Assembly: GCA_038049695.1 (NCBI GenBank)
Contig: CP142452.1
Location: forward strand, 75,090,501-75,154,500
Source of the DNA: Cinnamomum chago
Taxonomy: Eukaryota; Streptophyta; Magnoliopsida; Laurales; Lauraceae
Direction: 5' to 3'
Length of the DNA: 64,000 bases
Below are positions 33,762-54,763 of the stretch, one piece after another (position 1 is the first letter of the stretch; every line of letters begins with the position of its first letter). The notes below the pieces were generated by a model. The model saw nothing but the letters and a program-made list of their open reading frames with translations. It searched no databases and was not told where the DNA came from. The translations under genes and the position numbers were made by a program.

Positions 33762-36515
33762 TTGTAGGAGACATTGCCATAGGAGCAGAGATAGTAACCA
33801 CTTGATTAAACGGGTGACCCAACAGTAGAGATGATAATGGCTCCAATTACGCAGGTGACCCGACTTGGCCCGGCTCTATTGGGGTCAGATTTGCTAGTAA
33901 TTTTAAAGGAAAAAGATCCCATGTTTGGTCCAAACAGGGAGACCAATCAGAAGGTGCCAGATGGGGGGAGAAAAAAAAATTATGGAGGAGATGAGATATC
34001 ATTGAGTTGACATCTCTCCCCCATGTGACACCCCTGACCTGTTTGGACCAAACAGGGGATTCATTTCCAATTTGAAAAGGTCAAAAGCTAAGTATGAGTT
34101 CATAGGTTTTGAACCAAGTTAAAAGTAGGTCAGGGTTATTGGTGCGCTGACACACTTGACCCATTTTATAACCTATTATATAATTACAAATGAGACTGTT
34201 TATTCAAAGTTTTTATTATTTATTCTCCGCCGAGAGGATTAAAGGATAAATCCCTATGAAGCCCCAATTCGACCTCTATATCCGACCAAACAGTGGCTGT
34301 TTTTTTTTTTTTTTTTTTTAAATGCCACTAGATTATCACCATTTATGATATATTTAACTATATAAATGATATTTTCCCTATAATGATATTTTATCATAAA
34401 AATATCATTAGCTTTTTTTTCTTGTAAAGACTCACGTGTGCGCACCATAGTTGTCAATTATGTCTCGGTCATCATTTTGGTATAGCATCCAACATGGAAT
34501 ATTTCGGTATTTCGGCAAAACTTTTTAGAGTAACTTTTTAGAATAATAAAGACTTAAAAATAAATAGACATATATATAAAGAGAAAAATAAACATAAAAT
34601 ATAAACTATGCATGTGTCTTGATATGAATATTGAGAAAATAAAAATAAAAATAAAAAAGTGAAAATTGTGCTACAAATCGAAATGGATTAGAATGGACCG
34701 AAATAGATTGGAATTCAAACAAAAATCTTTTGACCCTCATTTCATTTTGGCCGAAGGACGGGAATGAAAGATTATAACCATTCTTACTGAAACGAAATGA
34801 AATTTACAACTATAGTGCGCACATTTAAGCCCTCCCTAAAGGCCATCACATCAACACTACAACCAAGGACTAAAAGGAAAAATAAAAAAAATCAATATTT
34901 ATCCTTCATGGTGAGAATTGAAATTGTAACGACATAATATATAAGGTAAGATTGTAGTAAAATCACGATAAAAGTAAAAGAAAATTCATAATTAAAAAAA
35001 AAAGAACTTGAAGTTATTTTCAATATCTAAATACTATTATTGTATACCAAAGAATTTCCTGCTGCATTTATCAATAATATCCAAGAGAAACAGCAACTTA
35101 GAAAATATTTAAAAAAAAAAAAAAAAAAGGTGGCCTTCGCACATGGATGAGAAAAGGTTTACAGGTGTGGGTTCTATCATATTTCCTTTTTGTTTCATTT
35201 AAGTCATGTCATGAGCTTTTAATGAAGCACCCCACCTGTGGACTTTACCTGCTTTAGATTTTCAATATATTGTGCAGTTGTTGTGATTTAATATTATTGT
35301 ATACACGCACATCCATTATATATTGTTTGGATCTAAGCCCCCATCCGTGACTTCATCCAGATGTGAGAGAAAAAAACGAAAAAAAATGGGTTTGTAGGGT
35401 TAGGAGCGTTTAATACAAGTTTTCCTCCGCTTAAAGAGGAGGAAAGTTTGCAAATGCGACTTTACCACCACTAATAGCACCGGTAAAGCTGCGTGAGTGA
35501 AGAAATCCACAAACACAACTTTTCCTCAGCTCAGAGAGGAGGAAAAGTTGCAACAGAGGTAAAACCCATTCAAACCTTTCCATTGTTTAAGTTAATGTCA
35601 CTATCTCTTTGTCAACCTTATTCTCACACAAGTTGGATGTCTAAGGGGCCCATTTCTAATCAAATGTATGTCATCCAAGTGGGGCATCAACGAATAACCT
35701 ATACCATTTGTGAGTTAAGGCCAAGGGACCCATCGTTTAATTGAGTTTTGCTAAATTTCAAATCTACCTCTCTATCATTTAAGATTCATTTCATTCTCAT
35801 TCCCACAAAATTGTTTTGGTTGTTGGAAAGCCGAATCCTCGGGTTGTGATTAGTGGGTCCATGTTCTGGTGATTTGAATCGTTGAAGAGATGATGTCTTG
35901 ATAAATGCAAAGGTATAAATCAATTCTAACCGTCTCTGGAAGATTTTTATAATAATGTCATATAAATGTTTAGTACCTGAGTTAATGGCCCACATGTAAT
36001 TCTTTGAATCATCAAGGATGGCTTAACCTGAACATATATTAATAAATATTAATAATGATAGATAATATATTTATTTTTTTAGATTTATCATTTTTAAGAA
36101 TATTTTTAAAACAAAGTTACATCTAATGTGTTTAGATTCATAGTTTTTGTTTTCTAACATCATTATAAATATTTTATTACTTTCTTTTGGGATTGAAGTA
36201 CGAACAATGAAATAAATTTACTTATGTGAGTTTCACGGTAGCATTTGCTTCTACGTCTAGAAAATTAAAAACCAAAACTAATATATTATGTAAGTTGACT
36301 TCATTTTTTTAATTTACATTTTGATACATAGAATAAATCTTAATTACTGTAGATAATATATTTATTTATTTTAGATTTATTTTTTCTAAAAATATTTTTC
36401 AGATTCTTAAATTTTAATATATTTTCATTTTGGTTCCCCAACTTAGCACGAGTGTTTGTTGCTAGTTCTAATTAAAGAAACATATCATTTTAAATTCCAA
36501 GGGACGAGTCATCAC
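33762..36515. other. Intergenic, no gene seen; hAT-like remnant and hairpins
   Basis: About 33815-34160 shows AGAGATGATAATGGCTCC and GGTGACCCGACTTGGCCC phrases like hAT subterminal DNA. 35420-35547 holds two hairpins (separate entry). The rest is AT-rich with A/T runs. Confidence 0.45.
35420..35547. repeat. Pair of hairpin-forming repeats
   Basis: TTTCCTCCGCTTAAAGAGGAGG and TTTTCCTCAGCTCAGAGAGG are each near-palindromes (a TTTCCTC stem pairing with GAGGAAA) and are directly repeated about 98 bp apart. Between them, CTTTACC and GGTAAAG can pair too. This may be a small MITE or its remains. Confidence 0.55.
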
Positions 36516-36720
36516 TTTTTTTTTGATAATCCAGGATATCTCTTGCCTAGCCCAACCTAGGAATCTTCGGACAGTCAATTCTGGACAATTGGGAACTAAT
36601 CCCTAGAGGCACATGCAAAGTGAACCCCCCATCCACATATACTGAGTAAAACCATATAAGGTGACCAATTAGTTGTCAAACGCATAACTTATTTGCTTCT
36701 TAAGGCGTGGAGTCCTTGGC
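36516..36720 (-). mobile_element. SINE-like retroposon with short target duplication
   Basis: CATCAC flanks both sides (36510-36515 and 36721-36726). A poly-T run on the left is the 3' A tail of a minus-strand insertion. The minus-strand body has GGGGGTTCACTTTGC and CTAGGGATTAGTTCCC, a core shared in form with the other SINEs here. A tRNA-like head is not clear. Confidence 0.55.
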
Positions 36721-36726
36721 CATCAC

Positions 36727-38337
36727 ATCACATTAAAAAAAAAAAAAAAACCAACATGCTAACTTCTGGATAGAAATTCTAAAAAAAAAAAAAATAGAAT
36801 ATTTTGCATGTCACTAGGATCAATCAGCTCACCAATCTAATTTTCTCGGTTCAATAAAAAAAACTCTAATTTATTTACCTATTTCAAATAGAAAAAGAAA
36901 AGGCTCTAGTCTTAATGACTGACATAATTTCAATTGTTTGATATTTTTACATAATAAATATTTTCTAATTTGCTATTGGCCAATCTGAAAATAAATAAAT
37001 AATTAACTAACTTTTCCATATTCTTTTTTCAATCATTAATGTTGATCCCAAGCTCGAATAAAGGATTGTTGGCATTCATTTGACACTCGATGCCCGGTGG
37101 CAGAGTATAAAAACTTAAAAATGAATTTTCTTATTTTTACGCCTTGCTTGGCCTTGGGCCATGGGTTAGGATAAGGGCCTAGATAGTGTAGGCCCTACGA
37201 GAGCTTTACCCTACCTCAAGCCCGGCTTGGCCTGCATGAAGGCAGGGTAAGGGCAACTCTATTCCAAGCCCTTTGACAGCCCTAGGGAGAAGTGTAATGA
37301 ATAACATTGTTGGGACGATATTGATGTATTTGGATGATTTCAAATATCAGGGTTTTTCTGCAACAATCTCTAGGAAATTAGAAGAAATTATATGTTGCCC
37401 AACATACAAGAAAAAAATTGTGTGACTAGGTTAATGACATTGTACTCTATAAAATTCTATTCCAACTACAACAGTGATTTATCTAAGGTCGTCAACATCA
37501 TCAATCATCATCAAAGCCTTGTCCCTCAGAGTTGGCTAGGTGAATTCTACTTCTCTATTTTTATTTTTATTTTATTGGTAATTCTACTTCTCTATTTCGA
37601 GCCAAATCATTGGATAAAAACTTCACCAGTTTTTTTATCAGTACTAAGCCAGAATAAAGGAGGATTAATACGTAGGTTGACAGTCGACACAAAACTTTTG
37701 TCACAACCCAAACATGAATTGGAGATGTAGTACCTAAATTTCTTACACATTTTAGCAATTGGGTGTCCATTTACCAGCGCCAATGGACCCACATTTCTTT
37801 GTTGCTGGTGCCCTGGGGCCATATGCAACATTTTCTGATCCTCACATTCTTACTTACAGCCCTCAAAAATGATAAGAAGATTTGATATATTAAAATATAA
37901 AATCTGCTACTTCCAAGTCTTAGCTATAGAACTACTTCTGCTACTCTTAAACTGATACACTCACTTCATATGCACTCAGTGCAGACCTGGAACCAACATC
38001 TACAATGTATGTTGTTGAAACTACTAATGCGCATAGTGCCCCATGTCTAGATCCACATTAAGGTATTCAATTCCTGTCTAATGGTTCACTGTAATTTCTA
38101 TATATAAGAACAGATATGCATGGGCAAATTGAGGTAATAGGATTGAACCGGAGACTGGCGCAGAGTAACACAACTTTAAGGCGCAGCTGAGAAAAAAAAA
38201 AAGACACCCAATTCATCTTCAATTCAAGCCTGTTTCAAAGTATAAAGCAACAAAATACAAAAGGAAGCCTCGCAGATGTTTAAAGAGACAGAAACTGTGT
38301 TCCTCCCAAAGCTTCAAGTCTACCTGCTTCAAGATGT
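36727..38337. other. Intergenic; hAT-like remnant near 37140-37285; 3' flank of TPI
   Basis: The remnant has GC-rich GGCCTTGGGCCATGG words and ends CTTTGACAGCCCTAGGG, the reverse complement of a TAGGGCTGTCAAAGGG hAT end. No partner end was found. The part beyond about 38150 probably includes the TPI 3' UTR. Confidence 0.45.
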
Positions 38338-49574
<11,237 letters not shown>

Positions 49575-50671
49575 CTTTCCTTTTCTTTTCCTTTCTTTTC
49601 TTCTTCGGTGGTATCAAGAGACGAATGAAAATGAGATTAGCAGATGAGAGACCGAGAGCCTTCTGGATTTCTCTCTCTCTTTCTCTCTTTTTAGATAAGC
49701 ACGAGCGTGACGACCAAAGCTGTGCAGTTCTGGAGTTGAATGGTGGCCCTGTTCTTGTTGCTAATTACGAGCATGCCATTACCATTGCCATCCTTGCTTT
49801 TTCTCACATTTACAAGATGTAACATTTTATTTTTGAGGATTTAACGGAAAAACCAAATTAGGTGACCATTATATTGAAAATATAATATTTTTAAACATTC
49901 TCTATTAGGTCTCTATCTATTTTCATTTGCAATGTTAAGAGTCAATTTGAAAGATTATGTTATAGAGCTAATAGAAAATTAACTTAAATTTTACATATGG
50001 TTAGTTTGAACTTTAAATATTTGAATTTGATTAAACTTTTTCTTCTAATTTTCTCTTGTATAAACTAAGATATTTCTCTTAATGAAGTCCCACTGAATTC
50101 CATAAAAATTGTAGACTTTAGAATTGCTACAAAGAATGCCAACAATCTTTTCAATTAGTTAAGGAGTGTAAATGTGGATGTCATAAAAATTAAGATAATT
50201 TTTCAAGAAAAGCCCAAAGGTTTTCTTTGAGATTGTAGGAAAAGGAAGGAGTTTATGTGCAGATTTACCCTGTCCCTGTCCAAGTATTCATCAAAAAAGA
50301 ATTTGAGGCTAATTTTGTCATAAAAACTTTTCCTTTCTGGTGGCGGGTCACGGTTTCGGCAACAGGAATCGCACGCTGTAACACACGGAAGTGGAAGCTA
50401 ACCAGAAAGAACTCTACGGATGAAAACGGGTCCAGGTCGGGCTCGGATCTGGCCCATTGTAATTTCTGCGAGAAACCCTAATTTATAATAAAGAATCAGG
50501 TTGCGTACACAGTAATTCCTGAATGGAGACCTACCTAGTAAATAAGCTTAAAAGCTAAAACACAACCCTAAACTAAAACCCACATAAATGGGCACGGACT
50601 TTTTTTTTTTGTGGTAACCTAACGAAGCGACTAGGACCCAAGAGAGAGCTCACACACACACGCAAAGACAT
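49575..50671. other. TPI 5' UTR/promoter region and intergenic DNA
   Basis: On the minus strand a purine-rich leader (AAGAAAAGAAAGG, GAGAGAAAGAGAGAG) precedes the TPI ATG. A telo-box GAAACCCTAA lies at 50472-50481. No clear TATA was fixed. No other gene is seen. Confidence 0.45.
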
Positions 50672-51136
50672 TTAGAGTTGCAAACGAGTATCTAGTTTTC
50701 CGGTTATCTGAAAGTTCATACCCACAAAAAACCGGGTCTAAAAATATTTCATGTTTCAATTCATAAAACGAGTCCGCGTCCATATAGGTTCCGACCCGTG
50801 GACCTAGAACCCGTCACATGAGCCTTTGATATTGCAAATTGTAACTCAAAATCAACTTTTTTTTTTTTTTGTAACATTTTTATGTATAATACTAAAGGTA
50901 GTAGACTTGATGCATTATTATAAGTTGAATGATATGCTTATTTTAAGAAAAATGAAGAATAAAGATAAATTAGAATTGATTTTGGAACTAGATTCTAGTT
51001 ATTTAGGTAGACCCAGTACCGTGTTTTCCTATCGAGACCGGGTCTGGAACAAACAAAACAGATTCCGAGTTAAAACCAGATTAGGAACTGGAACTGTATT
51101 TTAGAAACGGGTCCGGATCCACTAATTTGCAACCCT
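50672..51136. mobile_element. Non-autonomous hAT element, about 465 bp
   Basis: The left end is TTAGAGTTGCAAACGAGT and the reverse complement of the right end is AGGGTTGCAAATTAGTG. AAAGACAT before and AAAGACAG after (7 of 8 equal) look like the target duplication. The interior is rich in GGTCC/GGACC words, like the element at 48697. Confidence 0.75.
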
Positions 51137-51887
51137 AAAGACAGCCCTGTACAAGAAAAAAGAAGGCCCATAGAAGTGGGAAAGAAGCCCAAACACTTAT
51201 ATACCAGTGTAGTGTACTGAACATACTTTGCATACATAAATATGTATATAATATATGAGTGCGTACTTAATATAATTTGTATGCATAATCACATCAAGGT
51301 TTGGTTCTCAAGCATAAAAAAACATGGAACTGACAGCAAAATTAGTGGACCTGGAACTAGACCTGAATTAAAAATGGATCAACACACTGATCCCCATGCC
51401 TATTTTTTTTTTTTTTTTTTTTTCAATTTGAGTCCCTTGACTATATGAGTATTTGGGACCCATCATCCCTATGGAAACCCTTCCACATGGACCGATTTAA
51501 TCCATTCACTTGTAAGGGTGTCTCGTAACTCACATTTCGCACAATTGCCCAAGAGATCGATCCCTATGCGGGTTGGTTGTCCCACGAGTATGTAACCACG
51601 AACCCAATCTAGCAAAATATACTGTTTATGACCAATCTAATACTTTTACCATGCATCCTTTTGAAATGCTGGTATTCCTGCTTTGACCCTAATCTACGTA
51701 AGTCACCTTTAAATTATCACAGTTAGTTTGCCACATATATAGTTATTAAATTATAGAATCTAAAACTAAGGGTCTGCCTAATATTTCATTGTCTGATGAG
51801 CATATGCCTTTTTTTTTTTAATTAAGAGTTGACTTGAGGGTCCTTTTATTTTAATTAAGAGTTGACTCGAGGTGTAACTTCATCAGT
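51137..51887. other. Intergenic, no gene seen
   Basis: Another hAT-like end (GGGACCCATCATCCCTA, near 51467) is present without a partner. A 19-bp phrase AATTAAGAGTTGACT occurs twice at 51820-51872. Confidence 0.45.
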
Positions 51888-52450
51888 TCATCTCCTCCAT
51901 CGGGTTGGTTAAAATTTAATGTTGATGGTGCAGTTAAAGGCAAGCTCGAGCCAGCGGATATCGGTGGAGTTCTTAAGAATGATAAGGGTGAAGTATTATT
52001 TATGTTCTCCAAGAATGTTGGTATAAAAGAATTTAATGAAGCGGAAGGGCATGCTATTTTGGAAGCCTTAAGGATTTTTTTCTTCTACTTTCAAGGAAAG
52101 CTTAATTGTGGAAAGTGATTATTCGAATGCTATTAGGTGGGTGTCTAAGGTGGAGAGAGGTCCTTGGAGATTTCAATATTATCTCAATGAGATTAAGGCT
52201 TTATCTTCTTCAATTAAAATTTCTTTCTCTCATATTTATCAGTCAGCACATGGTATGATAGACTCTCTACCCAAACAAGAGGTGCATAGAGTTGTTCAGC
52301 TTGTGACCCCTATTGCTTAGTTTTGTTGTTTTTGGTGTTGGTATAAAGCTTTTGTACCAACTCTTTTTTTTTTCTTATTCTTTTTGTTTGAGATTTTCTT
52401 GTACTGTTGCTTTATCCTTAATTTAATTTATCGTTACCGATAAAAAAAAA
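51888..52450 (+). mobile_element. 5'-truncated LINE (L1 type) with RNase H domain and poly-A tail
   Basis: The reading frame begins inside the C-terminal RNase H domain found in plant L1 elements: KFNVDGAVKG (first catalytic Asp), NEAEGHAILEAL (Glu), then VESDYSNAIRW (Asp) in a second frame, so one frameshift lies in the T-rich stretch near 52075-52085. The protein ends at a stop at 52318-52320. About 120 bp of T-rich 3' UTR follows, ending in an A run (52442-52450). The reverse transcriptase and endonuclease are gone. The element is dead. No target duplication could be fixed. Confidence 0.8.
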
Positions 52451-52544
52451 TAGCAATAGTCTCTCCCTTGCCTTTTTCTGCTCCATGGACTCGAGAAGTT
52501 GGATACATCTCATGGAAGCAGAGGAGAGCTTCTTATAACTAGGC

Positions 52545-52767
52545 CAGCAATGGCGGAAACATAGTTTTTATTTGAGGGCATGGAACTAAATAGGTAATTG
52601 GATTTTGGAGGCAAAGCCAAGAATTTCATATGACTTTTGTGGACAGATTCATGATTTTCACAGTTGATTTTGGAAGTGGGTGCAAAATTTTCATATGGGT
52701 TTTGGAAGTAGACTCAAGCTGAGGGTGACCAACATCAAAAGAACATATATATGTAGGTCCGCCCCTG
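52545..52767. mobile_element. Small hAT-type MITE, about 220 bp
   Basis: Left end CAGCAATGGCGGA; right end TCCGCCCCTG, the reverse complement of CAGGGGCGGA. The same terminus class is used by the element at 32764-33761. The interior is non-coding with repeated TTTTGGA(A/G)G words. Confidence 0.6.
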
Positions 52768-52853
52768 AGTAGAGGTGGAAAAATCTGATATGGCCCGCTA
52801 ACCTAACCCAAGCTGACCCTCATAATTTGACCCTACAGTGACCCGCATTTACA

Positions 52854-53050
52854 GAATTCTTTTTTTTTTTTTTTACTATCGGAGGATTCTCAACCCTTTA
52901 GACTGGACTAATCCCTCCGGGCTCAGAGAGAAGCCGGGTAAACTCTCTTATAGCCCCAGTGTGATATTGCAGTAGTACAGTTTCGAACCTGCAACCTCCC
53001 AGGAGCAAACCGTAGTCCTAACTAGGCCAACTGAGCTACCCCTTGGGGTT
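52854..53050 (-). mobile_element. tRNA-derived SINE with 10-bp target duplication
   Basis: CGCATTTACA stands on both sides (52844-52853 and 53051-53060). On the minus strand the body has A box TAGCTCAGTTGGC, B box GGTTCGAAACT, then GAGTTTACCCGGC, GGGATTAGTCC and a poly-A tail. It sits in a hAT-like remnant whose phrases (GTTAGGGTCAGC...) continue on both sides. Confidence 0.88.
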
Positions 53051-53084
53051 CGCATTTACATGGTTCAAGTTAGGGTCAGCCCCA

Positions 53085-53335
53085 TATATTGAAGATCTTC
53101 TCTATCTAGTCTTATCTTAAGAGGCTTACTATGAGGTTGTAATCGGCTGAGGAAATTGGTTCACTATTTGTTTTGGAATGCCGGTGCCTGGGCTATGGGC
53201 ATCTTTTGCCTTTCTTTTGGCTATCTTTTATTTGCTTTCCTCTGTTTTGTGGAGCTTAGGATCTTATAATTTTGGGGTTTTTCCTCTTTTAATAGAATAT
53301 AATCATCTTATCTTTCAAAAAAAAAAAAAAAAAAT
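53085..53335 (+). mobile_element. Probable LINE 3' UTR tail
   Basis: T- and G-rich text with many CTTTT and TTTGG words ends AGAATATAATCATC...TTTC followed by about 18 A. This is the usual look of plant L1 3' ends. No coding part and no clear target duplication. Confidence 0.5.
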
Positions 53336-53340
53336 TCCAT

Positions 53341-53965
53341 TGGGCTGATCAATTTGAACAGTCAGAGGACCTTTGTTTTTTTAAGGGTCCAAACTCTTGT
53401 TTAAGAACATTCATGAAGTGATTTGGTTTTCACCTATTCATGAGTGGGTCCATGTGGTTCAGTGTTAAATTTGGTGGGACTGTGGTGATGGTTGACTGTG
53501 GTTAACTGATGGGACAATCTCAACCGCCTGATTTCCCTTCAAAAGCATGAACAGTCCACCATTTTTATGTTTTTCACTGGCAAAGGTAGTCACATTCTTT
53601 TCGCTTAAAAAAAAAAAATCCTTTTCATGTGGTAAGACTGCACACCAGTAGAATATTAGGTAGTTGGTTTTGTCATATAACTTACACTTGGATCTTTATT
53701 TTCTTAAGCTGTCTAAACCACTCCAACACCTAATTAAATTAGTTTTAAGCCAAATAGACTAAGAAAATAGATTTTTCCTTTTTTGCTAGATTAGGCTACA
53801 GTGAGGAGCAATATTTTTAAAAAAAATCGGTATAAATAATACTTTAAACTTGAAGACGCAAATATTGATCCTAAGTATGTGCCTAAAACTAAAGTGAGTT
53901 ATACTTTAAATATCGATGCGGAGCATGTGCGTAAAACTGAAGTGCAAAAGGTTAGATTTACATAG
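53341..53965. other. Intergenic, no gene seen
   Basis: No coding signal. A-run near 53608. The last five bases (CATAG) are the expected left target duplication of the following element. Confidence 0.5.
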
Positions 53966-54507
53966 TGATGATGCCAAAAAGTGGCTTTCGGGCACCACCG
54001 GTCGAGTGACAAACAATTAATGGGAAAATTAATGAAGAGAGAGAGAGGGTTTATAGTGGTTCGGTCAGTGTGACCTACGTCCACTTCAATTGGTTATTTT
54101 ACTGCTTCGGGGAAGGGATTACAAAGTAAATGAGTACAATGATAGTGCAAAAGTAGATCAGATCTCCTTCTTTGGTAGGACTCTCCTTTTATACTCTTCC
54201 CCTAACGGGTGGGGAGATTCTCTAGCATCTCCAGCGATGTACGCTCCACTCTGGTGGAGTCTTCCGAACCCTCTTCAACAGACGAGCAGGTAAGATTTCT
54301 TCCGCGGGACTTGGTAAAAGCTGGTAGATGGAACGACGCGTGTGCTGACTTTGTCATTCGATGGATCTGGACCCGGTCCTTGAAGGATGGATATAGACCT
54401 GGGCCCATCATGGACTTGGGTCAGTCAGACCTGACCCACTATCGTGGACCGAGTCGTTTAGGTCTAGCCCGTCATTGCGGACCGAGTTATTTGGGCCTAC
54501 CCCATCA
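53966..54507 (-). repeat. 3' LTR of the Tat element
   Basis: 542 bp from TGATGATGCC to CCCCATCA on the plus strand. A TATA-type GAGTATAAAA lies on the minus strand near 54187-54196. Just inside, the minus strand has the polypurine tract TTGAGGGGCAAA (about 54508-54519). The solo LTR at 6310-6789 is a diverged relative. Confidence 0.92.
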
Positions 54508-54763
54508 TTTGCCCCTCAATGTCTCGCGCCAAAAAAGACTTTGAAAGGGAGACATTTAGAATATCCAGGCTTCTTCATGCCAAGTAATTTGTTGTTTTCC
54601 CAAACACTATTCGTCTCCGCGTTCGGGGTTCCATAGAAGAGTCCTTCTGGCGGTTCATTCCTTTTTTTGAATTTCACAGAAGTGTCCTCGTGGCTCAGGG
54701 CTCTTCTCCTTTGTTTTCTTGGTTTAGTGTTCTTTCTCCTTTGAAAACCCTAGAGTAAGAGTG

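Noticed and set aside
52854-53050. tRNA gene suggested by A- and B-box motifs
   Set aside because: No cloverleaf. Poly-A tail, target duplication and a second copy at 20800 show it is a SINE.
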